Of a DNA stretch of 64,000 nt, positions 9,729 to 17,219 are shown piece after piece. Source of the DNA: Nocardia australiensis (GTDB lineage: Bacteria > Actinomycetota > Actinomycetes > Mycobacteriales > Mycobacteriaceae); assembly GCF_020733705.1 (NCBI RefSeq), contig NZ_JAJFZM010000001.1, positions 558,001 to 622,000 of the forward strand. Direction: 5' to 3'. The translations under genes and the position numbers were made by a program. Each line of letters starts with the position of its first letter. Position 1 is the stretch's first letter. Under the pieces are notes generated by a model. It saw only the letters and a list, made by a program, of their open reading frames with translations. It had not been told where the DNA came from and did not search any database.

Positions 9729-10332
9729 CAACTCGGCGCCCAGCGACGCCGACACCCGCGTCGCCTCGACCAAGATCGTCGTGGCAGGCGGCTTTGGAGC
9801 AGGCAAGACGACCTTCGTCGGTGCGGTGTCGGAGATCGTCCCGCTGCGCACCGAGGCGATGGTGACGCGGTTCTCCGACGGCATCGACGACCTCGCCGAC
9901 ACACCGGAGAAGGAAACCACCACGGTCGCCATGGATTTCGGCCGGATCGTGCTGCCAGGCAATCTGGTGCTGTACCTGTTCGGCACACCTGGCCAGCGCC
10001 GCTTCTGGTTCATGTGGGACGACCTGATTCGCGGCGCCATCGGCGCGGTGGTGCTCATCGACACCCGGCGACTCGAGGACAGTTTCGCCGCGGTCGACTT
10101 CTTCGAAGCACGCAAGCTGCCGTTCCTGATCGCGGTCAATCGTTTCCCCGACGCGCCCCGATTTCCGATCGCCGAACTGCGCGAGGCGCTTTCGGTGCGT
10201 GAGGGGGTGCCGATCGTCGATATCGACGCGCGCAACGCCATGGAGGTGCGTCAGGCACTCGCCGCGGTCACCGAATACGCGATCGCTCAGCTGAAGGCGC
10301 TCGAACTGGAAGGATCCGCCCAGCATGCATGA
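9709..10332 (+). CDS. cvnD: Conservon small GTPase (CvnD type)
   Basis: This 207-aa Ras-like ATP/GTP-binding protein shows Walker A GGFGAGKTTF, the switch region TTTVAMDFG, the G3-like FGTPGQRRF, and the guanine-specificity box AVNRFPD. It starts at GTG 9709 inside cvnC. In conservons this GTPase is the output module, cycled by the roadblock and DUF742 proteins under control of the membrane kinase-like protein. The next gene overlaps its stop by 8 bases, so a fifth protein is co-translated with the set. Confidence 0.93.
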   Translation: MDSARYNNSAPSDADTRVASTKIVVAGGFGAGKTTFVGAVSEIVPLRTEAMVTRFSDGIDDLADTPEKETTTVAMDFGRIVLPGNLVLYLFGTPGQRRFWFMWDDLIRGAIGAVVLIDTRRLEDSFAAVDFFEARKLPFLIAVNRFPDAPRFPIAELREALSVREGVPIVDIDARNAMEVRQALAAVTEYAIAQLKALELEGSAQHA

Positions 10333-11134
10333 GGTCCGGTTGTTCTCACTCGGGAACGGCGGTGCAGCGGTGGATCAGTTCGCCCTCGGCTACTGGATCG
10401 CCGCACTCTCCCTGGGGATATCGGTTGTCGGCGCGGTGGTCGGGGTGGCCTGCATCCTGCACGGATCGCGCTCGGTCCGGTTCCGGCTGGTGTGGGTGAC
10501 CTCGGCGGCGGTGTCGATCGGCGGCGTAGGGATTTGGCTGGCCACCTCGGTGGTGCTGCTCGGCGTTCGTGTAACCGGTAGCGACGTGCGGTTCGAAGTG
10601 GGCGGGCTGATCTCGTCGCTGGTCGCGGCGTTCGCCGCGGTATTCATCGCACTACTGATCATCGGCCGCACCCTGCACCTGCCGCGACTGATCGGCGGCG
10701 GCCTCGTCATGGGCGTCGGTATCGGCCTGGCGCTCTACCTGGACATCGGTTCGATCCGTATCCAGGGCTCGGTCGAAATCGCGCCGTTGCTCGCCACGTT
10801 GTCGCTGGTGATCGCGATCATTACCGCGACGTCCACCCTGTGGTCGGTGCAGGCTTTCCACTTCCTGATGGCCAGGGCCGCGACCACAGTGTTGTTCGGG
10901 ATCGGTGTCGCGGGCATGTACTACGCCGGTATCGCCGCGCTAGATCTGACGGTTGACCCGGCTGCGAAGGTGCCGACCGGATTGCCGTTGTTCGACTTCG
11001 TCTTTCCGATGTTCGTCGTCGGTTCGCTCGCGTTGACCGTGCCGATCAGCGCGGTGCTCATCGCACCGGATCGACGCGACACCGCGGCGATCGCCGAGAC
11101 TGCCCGCCGGGCGGGGCTCGAGCCGGCGCGCTGA
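10325..11134 (+). CDS. Degenerate MHYT-type membrane protein, fifth conservon gene
   Basis: The 269-aa product has about seven hydrophobic helices and a short charged C-tail. Its repeating layout resembles MHYT sensor domains, where each repeat ends in a helix bearing M-H-Y-T and is proposed to bind metal. Here the equivalent positions read IWLATSV, IGLALYL and MYYAGIA: the histidines are absent, although MYYAGIAAL keeps the surrounding pattern. The start lies inside the cvnD stop, so it is part of the conservon operon and a likely membrane sensor or anchor for it. Family assignment is by pattern only. Loss of the ligand residues suggests changed or lost metal or gas sensing. Confidence 0.65.
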   Translation: MHEVRLFSLGNGGAAVDQFALGYWIAALSLGISVVGAVVGVACILHGSRSVRFRLVWVTSAAVSIGGVGIWLATSVVLLGVRVTGSDVRFEVGGLISSLVAAFAAVFIALLIIGRTLHLPRLIGGGLVMGVGIGLALYLDIGSIRIQGSVEIAPLLATLSLVIAIITATSTLWSVQAFHFLMARAATTVLFGIGVAGMYYAGIAALDLTVDPAAKVPTGLPLFDFVFPMFVVGSLALTVPISAVLIAPDRRDTAAIAETARRAGLEPAR

Positions 11135-11154
11135 ACACACCACCGGCTCGAGCC
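11115..11154. terminator. Inverted repeat at the conservon / VOC gene junction
   Basis: GGCTCGAGCCGG (11115-11126) and CCGGCTCGAGCC (11143-11154) form a perfect 12-bp stem with a 16-base loop. The left arm is the last codons of the MHYT-like gene. It lies between convergent genes, so it can serve both directions. No T tract follows, as is common in high-GC actinobacteria. Confidence 0.55.
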
Positions 11155-11180
11155 ACCTGATCTTGCTGGGCCCGTTGGGT

Positions 11181-11993
11181 TTACGAGATCGGCGCCGGCA
11201 TTTCGCCGACCCGCTTATTCGGATCGATGATGCCGAACGGCTCACCCTGCGGGCCTGCTATCAGCGCGGACCGTCCAACCGGCGAGTCCACCGCGGGTTG
11301 CAGCACCGTGCCGCCGAGCTCGCGCGCCGTGTCGATGCCTGCGTCGACATCGTCGTATTGGAACCACACCAGCCAGTAGTCCGGCATGGTGGCGGCTGCC
11401 GTGGCCGAATCGTCGCTCAGTCCACCGACACCCTCGGTGCGGGCCGGTGGGGTGAAGATCGAGTATTCCGCCGGACCGAACTTGAAATCGGTGTAGCCGA
11501 AACCGAATACGTCGGCGTAGAACGATTTCGCCGCCGCCAGGTCGCGGGTGCGCAGTTCGTTCCAGCAGTAGGCGCCGTGTTCGTTGTACACCGCCGCGCC
11601 GTTGTGCGCCTTCGCCTCCCATACGGCGAATACGGCATCGCCCGGGTCCGCTGCGACGAACATCCGGCCGAACTCCATTACGTCGAAGGTCGGCATCAAC
11701 AGCCTGCCACCCGCCGCGGTCACCTTCGCCGCGGCGGCTTCGGCGTCTTCGACCGCGAAGTAGGTGGTCCAGACCGCCGGCATCCCGGGCATCGAATCCG
11801 GTTTCGGGCCGATTCCGGCTGCGGCGGCACCGGATTTCGCGGCCATCAGGTAGCCGCCGCCCCCCGGATCACTGCCCTGAATCTCCCAGCCGAACAGTTG
11901 TGCGTAGAACTCGCCGGCCTTGACCGGATCGTCGACCTGACAGTCGATCCAGGCCGGTGTGCCCGGTTGCCAAACCTCGTTGCGTATGGGCAT
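11181..11993 (-). CDS. Two-domain VOC (glyoxalase-fold) protein, Cfp30B-like
   Basis: A 270-aa protein with two vicinal-oxygen-chelate modules. Module 1 (residues ~8-125) begins GTPAWIDCQVDDPVKAGEFY and module 2 (~137-265) has YCWNELRTRDLAAAKSFYAD. It resembles M. tuberculosis Cfp30B (Rv0577), a secreted antigen of unknown enzymatic activity. The start MPIRNEVWQPG at 11993 is preceded by GGAGG at ideal distance; an upstream in-frame ATG (12044) lacks a ribosome site. It is convergent with the conservon. No catalytic assignment can be made from sequence alone. Confidence 0.85.
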   Translation of the reverse strand: MPIRNEVWQPGTPAWIDCQVDDPVKAGEFYAQLFGWEIQGSDPGGGGYLMAAKSGAAAAGIGPKPDSMPGMPAVWTTYFAVEDAEAAAAKVTAAGGRLLMPTFDVMEFGRMFVAADPGDAVFAVWEAKAHNGAAVYNEHGAYCWNELRTRDLAAAKSFYADVFGFGYTDFKFGPAEYSIFTPPARTEGVGGLSDDSATAAATMPDYWLVWFQYDDVDAGIDTARELGGTVLQPAVDSPVGRSALIAGPQGEPFGIIDPNKRVGEMPAPIS

Positions 11994-12288
11994 CGGAAGC
12001 CTCCGTTTCGCGTGAGTTTCGGTGTCGTCTCGATGGTCGAGCAATCGCCACCCACAACCCGCGGTGTCCGCGGTATTCGAACCTTGCCTCTCAGCACTCG
12101 GCGACCACGCGAACCATCCCTAGTCAACCACTGTCGACCACTCGCGACTAGGAGTTTCGCCCGGTTCGGCAATGCCATTTGTTTCCCGGCCCGCCCGCCC
12201 TACAGTAGAACGTGGGTTTCGGATCTCGACACCGCCGACGGGAGTCCGCGGCGGCTTGACCGAGCACCGCAGCGGAGGGGTTCGGCCA

Positions 12289-12774
12289 GTGGGATTCGAT
12301 CAGGAGGAACCGGACGTGACGCCGGAACAGGACGCCGTGCTGCGCGATATCCAAGTCCAGTTGCGCGGGCCAGGGCTGGTCGGTTGGCCGCAGCTCGGCA
12401 CCGACACGCAGGGACATGCCCGGTCGCTGGTTGACGGGTTGGCGGCGGCGCTGGATCGGATCGATGCACTAGAGCACGAGTCGAGTGCGTTGCGTTCGCA
12501 GATCGACGAATTACGCACCGAGATAAGCGAACTGGAGGCGACAACGGCCGAGCTTTCCGAACGGACGCAGCGGCTGGACGGGCCGCATTGGCCGTGGCCG
12601 CTGTCGTTGATCGAAGGTCCGGCCACGCTGGTTGGCGAGCAATTGGCGCGGTTGGAATCGCTGTTGCCGGAGTTGCCCGGTTTGCCTGGTCACCGCGACT
12701 CCGGCTGTGCGCTCATGGCGAACGAGCGGACTACCGAGCCCGGATCCGGCGTACCGACATCGCACGATCGATAA
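12289..12774 (+). CDS. Hypothetical protein with central coiled coil
   Basis: Starting at GTG 12289, with GGAGGGG eight bases upstream, gives 161 residues. The N-terminal third (TPEQDAVLRDIQVQLRGPG, VGWPQLG) is globular. Residues ~45-90 form an obvious heptad coiled coil (LDRIDALEHESSALRSQIDE and on). The C-terminus is Pro/Ser/Thr-rich. There is no signal peptide or membrane helix. I do not recognise the family. The gene stands alone, followed by a hairpin at 12865-12896. Confidence 0.7.
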   Translation: MGFDQEEPDVTPEQDAVLRDIQVQLRGPGLVGWPQLGTDTQGHARSLVDGLAAALDRIDALEHESSALRSQIDELRTEISELEATTAELSERTQRLDGPHWPWPLSLIEGPATLVGEQLARLESLLPELPGLPGHRDSGCALMANERTTEPGSGVPTSHDR

Positions 12775-13176
12775 CACGCGCTGGTCCAAGCGCACGCGAA
12801 TCCCGCAGGTAGACAAGGATCTATGACGGGATGGTCGGCCGATGGGCCGGAAGATTGGCGATGAGCGGGTTCCCTCGGGGGTCCGAGAGAACCCGCCCTC
12901 CCGAATGAGGGTACCGGCGCGCAGAGGCGAAATCATCAGTTCGCCAAGACTTTTACGGACGCCAAAAACCAACTCTCAGTATGAAATTCGCCGGATGGCT
13001 ATTTCTTCGCAACTGAGACTTTGAAATAGTAGCATGTGATGCAGGGCACTGCGTTTGCTACATAATTGCGATGCTTCGACCAACGTGCCCGAATATGCTG
13101 TGCATTCGCCACCCATAACAGCGGTCGGCGAGACGAGTCCGACCACCGCTCATCAGGCTCATCCGAAGGAGTTCGC
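12775..13176. other. Intergenic region with terminator-like hairpin
   Basis: About 400 bases without a supported gene. A hairpin at 12865-12896 probably ends the upstream transcript. The AT-rich patch at 12970-13065 probably holds the promoter of the 74-aa gene at 13177. Confidence 0.5.
12865..12896 (+). terminator. Hairpin downstream of the coiled-coil gene
   Basis: GCGGGTTC, one mismatch, CTCGG pairs with CCGAG, one mismatch, GAACCCGC around a 4-base loop, giving 13 base pairs. Placement 90 bases after the stop fits a terminator. Confidence 0.45.
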
Positions 13177-13401
13177 ATGGCCGTCAACGTGGTGCTCGAC
13201 AAAGCGCTGGACAAAGAGTACGAGATCAAATCGCTCACGGAGATCCTCGCCGCACCGCCCTCGGCGCTCGCGGGACTCACCGCAGCGCACGACAAGCAGC
13301 TGCTCGACGCCCTGAAGATCAAGACGATCGCAGACCTGGGTAACAACAAGTTCTTCCGGCTCGCCGCGACCTTAGCCGATCTGGCCGCCAAGGAAGGCTG
13401 A
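13177..13401 (+). CDS. Small hypothetical protein (74 aa)
   Basis: The ATG at 13177 follows GAAGGAG at good spacing, and the ORF ends 18 bases before a strong terminator, so this is a well-delimited short gene. The product is charged and helical (VLDKALDKEYEIKSLTEILA) with a C-terminal segment LKIKTIADLGNNKFFRLAAT that resembles a helix-hairpin-helix-like motif. There is no signal peptide or membrane helix. I do not recognise a named family. It is monocistronic, upstream of the convergent zinc-free ribosomal protein genes. Confidence 0.8.
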   Translation: MAVNVVLDKALDKEYEIKSLTEILAAPPSALAGLTAAHDKQLLDALKIKTIADLGNNKFFRLAATLADLAAKEG

Positions 13402-13419
13402 TCGAGACCTCGATAACAC

Positions 13420-13451
13420 GATGGCCCGGCAGAATTATCTGCCGGGCCATC
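13420..13451. terminator. Strong bidirectional terminator hairpin
   Basis: GATGGCCCGGCAG (13420-13432) and CTGCCGGGCCATC (13439-13451) form a perfect 13-bp stem with loop AATTAT. It lies between the 74-aa gene and the convergent rpmF gene and can end both transcripts. Confidence 0.85.
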
Positions 13452-13481
13452 GTCGTTCGAGCACGTCCGTCCGGCAGCGGG

Positions 13482-13655
13482 TCAGATCCGATCGAGGTCG
13501 ATCAGCCCACGCCGCACCGCCCCCAGTAGTCGCCGTGGCACCTTGCGCACGACGCCGCCGACGCTGACCGGCACCAGATCGGGCGGCGTCGCCTTCCACT
13601 GCGCGCGACGGCTGCGCGTATTCGACCGCGACATCCTCCGCTTCGGGACCGCCAT
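13482..13655 (-). CDS. rpmF: 50S ribosomal protein L32, zinc-free paralogue
   Basis: A 57-aa L32 starting [20 protein letters not shown] at 13655. The C-terminal half lacks the CxxC...C ligands of zinc-binding L32, so this is a C-minus form. It starts one base after the rpmE2 stop (TGATATG arrangement) and is last in the minus-strand arm of a Zur-box-flanked divergon. The expected role is to replace zinc-containing L32 when zinc is scarce. Confidence 0.93.
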   Translation of the reverse strand: MAVPKRRMSRSNTRSRRAQWKATPPDLVPVSVGGVVRKVPRRLLGAVRRGLIDLDRI

Positions 13656-13656
13656 A

Positions 13657-13941
13657 TCAGCCCTCCCCTCGTTCGGGCCGGGACGCACCCGCGCGGGCCC
13701 GCTTGCCGTACTTGCGCTCGAACTTCTCAACCCGCCCCTGGGTGTCCATCACGCGATGCGCGCCGGTCCAGAACGGATGCGAATCGGAGGTCACGTCCAC
13801 CACCAGCAGTGGGTAGGTGTTCCCGTCGGTCCACTCCACCGTCCGCGTACTCGTCGAGGTCGACCTCGTCAGGAATTGTTTCCCGGTGCTCGAATCCTCG
13901 AACACCACTGGGTGGTAGTCCGGATGTATTCCAGCCTTCAT
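13657..13941 (-). CDS. rpmE2: 50S ribosomal protein L31 type B (zinc-free)
   Basis: A 94-aa L31. [20 protein letters not shown] at the start, [20 protein letters not shown] and [13 protein letters not shown] are diagnostic; the CxxC zinc ligands of type A L31 are absent. The start at 13941 has GAGGAGAAG upstream and overlaps the stop of the CobW-like gene (4-base ATGA). Type B L31 usually replaces the zinc form during zinc limitation, freeing zinc. Same transcription unit as the flanking genes. Confidence 0.95.
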   Translation of the reverse strand: MKAGIHPDYHPVVFEDSSTGKQFLTRSTSTSTRTVEWTDGNTYPLLVVDVTSDSHPFWTGAHRVMDTQGRVEKFERKYGKRARAGASRPERGEG

Positions 13942-15269
13942 TTCGCTTCTCCTCTCGGGCTTTTCGATTGTCCGGCCGTGCCATCGACGGGCAGTCCGGT
14001 TGAATCGCCGGTGTCGCAGGGGTCGGCATGCCATTCGCCGAACGGGTCATCCCACTGCGCAACCAATTCCGGCGCGTACTGCAGCAGGCGCAGCTCGTCG
14101 TCCTCGACCAGCGCCCAGTGCAGGGCCTGACGGACCTCGGTAGGGTCGGCGTCGTGTACCAGGACGACCAGCGAGATATCGCGGTCGCCGAACGTATCGT
14201 CCCAGCGCAACGCCGCCATCGCCCGCCGTGCCGGATCGACGACGTCCGTCTCGGCTCTGCCCATCGCCGCCAGCCACGGCCCGGCACCGCCGACGCGCAG
14301 CCCGCCGCCGGCCGACTCCAGCCACACCACCTCGTCAGGCTGGGTGGCAAGCCACATCCGGCCGCGCGCGGTCACCACGCCATCAAAGAGCACGTCGAGC
14401 GCGTCGTGCAGGCGTCCGGGATGAAATGGGCGGCTCGCGGCGAATTCGATCAGGGTCACACCGTCGTCGGTTCCCAACGGCGGTTGCCCGCGCAATAGCG
14501 GCGCGTGCGCATCGAAGGTCCGGCCGCGCCTGGAGGACGCGGGAATCCGGGCGAGCAGCGAGTCGATATCGGCCGCACCGAGATCGTTGTGATCGTTGAC
14601 CCACGCGACAGGTGCGTCGGGCACCAACCGGGCCAGCACCGCGCCGAGCCGCGACCGATCAAGCGGATCACCAAGCGCCACAAGAGCATCGGCGAAATCG
14701 ACCTGCCCGACCGCGAGCTGCGCGACGGTCCGGTCATCCTCGGCGGTGGCGAGGCCACGCTCGGCGAGCGTCTGGTCACCCGTCGCGTCGGCGAGCCATA
14801 CCGTGGCGTCCAGACAGGTCAGCACGGCCTCGATGCGCACATCGCGTCCGGCGGGCCCGTCGACCCGGCCGACCACACCGCTGACGACCACACTCTCGAT
14901 CGCCTGACAGACCGCTTCGGCCTCGAACGCCGGATCCAGCGCCAGCACAATGCGATTCACCGAATCGCGTGCGGCGAGTGCGCACAACAGGGGCAGCAGG
15001 TCCATCCGCAACGTGCACGAGACACAACCGTGCGCCAGCTCCAGCACCTCCGAGGTTTCATGCACGGCAGTGCGCACCGTCCGGTGCACGATCCCCTCAC
15101 CGAGACCGCGCAGATCGTGCCGAATGGTGACGGTGCCCGCCGCCGCGCGCAGTACCTCGGCCGCGCGGTCGACGCCCGCGGTCGCGTGCCCGTCGAATCC
15201 GGCGACCACCACGACGGGTGTTCTCCGGTCGGACTCGGCCCCGGGTGGAAGTAGGCCGGGATCAGACAC
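13938..15269 (-). CDS. COG0523/CobW-like protein lacking Walker A (Mrf-like)
   Basis: A 443-aa member of the CobW/COG0523 family, which includes zinc metallochaperone GTPases. The metal-binding motif is present in variant form (GCVSCTLR), and the C-terminal CobW_C-like domain is visible from about residue 270 ([20 protein letters not shown]). The P-loop is not canonical: the usual GxxGxGKT is GFDGHATAG, lacking GK(T/S), so GTP hydrolysis is doubtful. In mycobacteria the equivalent gene beside zinc-free ribosomal proteins is, as I recall, Mrf, which helps recruit a hibernation factor to C-minus ribosomes. That role is an inference here. The GTG start at 15269 has GGGG upstream, immediately before a Zur-box-like site. 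Confidence 0.85.
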   Translation of the reverse strand: MSDPGLLPPGAESDRRTPVVVVAGFDGHATAGVDRAAEVLRAAAGTVTIRHDLRGLGEGIVHRTVRTAVHETSEVLELAHGCVSCTLRMDLLPLLCALAARDSVNRIVLALDPAFEAEAVCQAIESVVVSGVVGRVDGPAGRDVRIEAVLTCLDATVWLADATGDQTLAERGLATAEDDRTVAQLAVGQVDFADALVALGDPLDRSRLGAVLARLVPDAPVAWVNDHNDLGAADIDSLLARIPASSRRGRTFDAHAPLLRGQPPLGTDDGVTLIEFAASRPFHPGRLHDALDVLFDGVVTARGRMWLATQPDEVVWLESAGGGLRVGGAGPWLAAMGRAETDVVDPARRAMAALRWDDTFGDRDISLVVLVHDADPTEVRQALHWALVEDDELRLLQYAPELVAQWDDPFGEWHADPCDTGDSTGLPVDGTAGQSKSPRGEAK

Positions 15270-15281
15270 GGCAGCCCCTTT

Positions 15282-15296
15282 CGATAACGATTTTCA
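15282..15296. promoter_or_regulatory. Zur box-like operator (left)
   Basis: CGATAACGATTTTCA matches the actinobacterial Zur palindrome pattern TGAAAATGATTTTCA, with most substitutions in the left half. It lies 13 bases upstream of the CobW-like gene. Zinc-bound Zur would be expected to repress from here. Confidence 0.72.
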
Positions 15297-15336
15297 TTTG
15301 CTGGAGCTCGACGGTACATTGCCGAGCGACCGTTGT

Positions 15337-15351
15337 CGAAAATGATTGTCA
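15337..15351. promoter_or_regulatory. Zur box-like operator (right)
   Basis: CGAAAATGATTGTCA is a near-palindrome two changes from TGAAAATGATTTTCA. It lies 20 bases upstream of rpmB. With the left site, 55 bases away, it suggests coordinated Zur control of both divergent arms. Confidence 0.78.
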
Positions 15352-15370
15352 TCTACTGGAGGGAGTCCGC

Positions 15371-15607
15371 ATGTCGGCCCACTGCCAGGTCACCGGACGC
15401 AAGCCCGGATTCGGCAAGTCCGTATCGCACTCACACAAGCGGACGAGCCGTCGCTGGAATCCCAACATCCAGCGCAAGACCTATTACCTGCCCAGCGAGG
15501 ACCGGCGCATCACGCTGACCGTCTCCACCAAGGGCATCAAGACCATCGACCGGGACGGGATCGAAGCCGTGGTGGCTCGGATCCGGGCCCGCGGCGACAA
15601 GATCTGA
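15371..15607 (+). CDS. rpmB: 50S ribosomal protein L28, zinc-free paralogue
   Basis: The 78-aa L28 begins [20 protein letters not shown] after a GGAGGGAG ribosome site. It ends with [20 protein letters not shown]. It has only a single cysteine and no zinc-binding CxxC pairs. It is the first gene of the right arm of the Zur divergon, in the order rpmB-rpmG-rpsN-rpsR that mycobacteria also show. Confidence 0.95.
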   Translation: MSAHCQVTGRKPGFGKSVSHSHKRTSRRWNPNIQRKTYYLPSEDRRITLTVSTKGIKTIDRDGIEAVVARIRARGDKI

Positions 15608-15618
15608 CAGGAGCGACC

Positions 15619-15789
15619 ATGGCATCGAAGTCGACCGAAATCCGACCGATCATCAAGCTGAAATCCACTGCGGGAACCGGATATACGTACGTCACCCGCA
15701 AGAACCGGCGCAACGATCCGGATCGGATGGTGCTGCGCAAATATGACCCCGTGGTTCGCAAGCACGTCGATTTCCGCGAGGAACGCTGA
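15619..15789 (+). CDS. rpmG: 50S ribosomal protein L33, zinc-free paralogue
   Basis: The 56-aa L33 reads [20 protein letters not shown], then [20 protein letters not shown]. Zinc-binding L33 has two CxxC motifs; none is present. The start follows ACAGGAG. Its TGA overlaps the rpsN start by one base. Expected to be made under zinc limitation. Confidence 0.95.
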   Translation: MASKSTEIRPIIKLKSTAGTGYTYVTRKNRRNDPDRMVLRKYDPVVRKHVDFREER

Positions 15790-16094
15790 TGGCGAAGAAA
15801 TCGAAGATCGCACGCAATGAGCAGCGCCAGGAAATCGTCGCGCGCTACGCCACCCGACGCGGCGAACTCAAGGAGTTGATCCGCAATCCGGCGACGCCGG
15901 ATGCCGAGCGGGCCGCGGCACAGTCGGCGCTACAGCGGCTGCCACGCGATGCCAGTCCGGTACGATTGCGCAATCGGGACGCCGCGGACGGACGACCGCG
16001 CGGTCATATCCGGAAGTTCGGGCTCTCCCGTGTGCGAGTGCGCGAGATGGCTCATCGGGGCGAATTGCCCGGTGTGCACAAATCGAGCTGGTAG
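15789..16094 (+). CDS. rpsN: 30S ribosomal protein S14, long zinc-free form
   Basis: A 101-aa S14 of the long C-minus type, starting [20 protein letters not shown] and ending with the S14 signature [20 protein letters not shown], then [18 protein letters not shown]. The short zinc-binding form has CxxC...CxxC at this place. It is translationally coupled to rpmG by a one-base stop-start overlap. Confidence 0.96.
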   Translation: MAKKSKIARNEQRQEIVARYATRRGELKELIRNPATPDAERAAAQSALQRLPRDASPVRLRNRDAADGRPRGHIRKFGLSRVRVREMAHRGELPGVHKSSW

Positions 16095-16129
16095 ACAACC
16101 ACTGTTCTCGTGAGAAGGAAACCCCTCAT

Positions 16130-16384
16130 ATGGCAGTCAAGCGAGCACCGTCGAAGAAGGTTCGCGCCGAGCAGGCGCGCCGCCCCAAAAAGAACCCGCT
16201 CATCGCGGCGGGCATCGAAATCGTCGACTACAAAGACGTGAACCTGCTGCGCACGTTCATTTCCGATCGCGGCAAGATCCGCAGCCGCCGGGTCACCGGG
16301 CTCACCCCCCAACAGCAACGCCAAGTAGCCATCGCGGTCAAGAACGCCCGCGAAATGGCATTGCTACCGTTCACCAGCCGTTAA
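16130..16384 (+). CDS. rpsR: 30S ribosomal protein S18, zinc-free paralogue
   Basis: The 84-aa S18 carries [16 protein letters not shown] sequence ([20 protein letters not shown]) and [20 protein letters not shown]. There are no cysteines, consistent with the C-minus class. GAGAAGG precedes the ATG. It is the last gene of the operon, followed by a strong terminator. Confidence 0.96.
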   Translation: MAVKRAPSKKVRAEQARRPKKNPLIAAGIEIVDYKDVNLLRTFISDRGKIRSRRVTGLTPQQQRQVAIAVKNAREMALLPFTSR

Positions 16385-16403
16385 GAACGGCCAAGATCAC
16401 CCA

Positions 16404-16438
16404 GCGAGGCCCCCGAAGCAACACTCCGGGGGCCTCGC
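16404..16438 (+). terminator. Terminator of the zinc-free ribosomal protein operon
   Basis: GCGAGGCCCCCG (16404-16415) pairs perfectly with CGGGGGCCTCGC (16427-16438) around an 11-base loop, 20 bases after rpsR. No long T tract follows, as is usual for high-GC actinobacteria. Confidence 0.8.
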
Positions 16439-16590
16439 CCGTTCAGTGCCGCGCAACGGCCAAACGAAAAGCCCCGCCCACGAACCGAACTGAATGCAAC
16501 AAGCCGGGAGTCAAACCCCCACCCACGCGCCACGACACCATAAACACCGCTAGCGAATCCGAAACTGCATGCGCCACAACGAGTGTCACA

Positions 16591-16650
16591 CAAGCCTGCT
16601 CACGCGCCCACTCGCCACGACAACAGTTTTCGAGCGAAGCGAGATCGAGC
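16591..16650. repeat. 60-bp module, copy A
   Basis: Shares GACAACAGTTTTCGAGCG and AGCGAGATCGAGC with copy B, 115 bp away, across the same 60-base span. No hairpin element follows this copy directly. Confidence 0.75.
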
Positions 16651-16705
16651 CCCTCGGCTGTCAAACCACAGCACCTATCTGTGTACAGAAGCAGTAGGTG
16701 CCGCA

Positions 16706-16765
16706 CGAGCCTACTTGCGTGCCCACTGGGCGCGACAACAGTTTTCGAGCGTAGCGAGATCGAGC
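16706..16765. repeat. 60-bp module, copy B
   Basis: Contains GACAACAGTTTTCGAGCG then TAGCGAGATCGAGC. It sits six bases before hairpin copy 1. Confidence 0.75.
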
Positions 16766-16771
16766 ACTAGA

Positions 16772-16862
16772 GTTCGCGGCCGGCTCGCGTCCGAGGGGCA
16801 AATACGACGCGACGAAGGAGCAAGTATTTGCCCCTCGGACGCGAGCCATAGGGGCCGCGAAC
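16772..16862. repeat. Long hairpin element, copy 1
   Basis: An outer 10-bp stem (GTTCGCGGCC with GGCCGCGAAC) is followed by an inner perfect 24-bp stem. The inner arms are 16782-16805 and 16824-16847 (left arm begins GGCTCGCGTCCGAGG). The loop is 18 bases and a 5-base bulge (ATAGG) lies on the right side. All 34 pairs are Watson-Crick. This is far longer than any other hairpin in the window. Confidence 0.85.
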
Positions 16863-17035
16863 ACGCCGCGCCAGCGGCCAATAAACACAGCAAACCTCAC
16901 TGGACTACCCAAACCCCGAGTCCCCCGCAACCCCACCCACGCGCCCCGCCACAACACAGTCTCGCAGCAAGATCCAGCCCCCTCAGCTACCAAAACACAG
17001 GCACCCAACCGGGCACAGAAACAGCCGATGCCGCA

Positions 17036-17095
17036 CCAACCCCCATACGCACCCACTCGCCACAACACCAGCTTCCGAGCGCAGCGAGACCAAGC
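17036..17095. repeat. 60-bp module, copy C
   Basis: A diverged copy (ACCAGCTTCCGAGCGCAGCG) aligned base for base with copy B at an offset of 330. It sits six bases before hairpin copy 2, as copy B does before copy 1. Confidence 0.7.
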
Positions 17096-17101
17096 CCCAA
17101 A

Positions 17102-17192
17102 GTTCGCGGCCGGCTCACGTCCGAGGAACAAATACGAAGCAACGCAGAAGCAAGTATTTGCCCCTCGGACGCGAGCCTTCAGGCCCGCGAAC
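17102..17192. repeat. Long hairpin element, copy 2
   Basis: Same 91-base architecture as copy 1. The inner right arm (17154-17177) is identical to copy 1. The left arm has three G-to-A changes creating mismatches, and the outer stem has one mismatch. Bulge and loop lengths are conserved (5 and 18) while their sequences differ. Confidence 0.82.
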
Positions 17193-17219
17193 ACGCAGCG
17201 CCGCAGGCGCTGCCAAAAA

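Larger units (their letters stand above)
16439..17219. repeat. Gene-free block of duplicated 60-bp modules and long hairpins
   Basis: About 780 bases between rpsR and the lectin gene hold no gene I can support. The block contains three copies of a 60-bp module (16591-16650, 16706-16765, 17036-17095) and two copies of a 91-bp hairpin (16772-16862, 17102-17192). The second and third modules and the two hairpins are each exactly 330 bp apart, so the block includes a duplicated unit of about that length. Long frames crossing it on both strands simply repeat the same peptide twice and look like by-products of the duplication. Whether the block is transcribed is unknown. Confidence 0.8.

Noticed and set aside
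16772..17192. CRISPR-like repeat array
   Set aside because: Only two long hairpins and three 60-bp modules, no short evenly spaced direct repeats and no cas genes.
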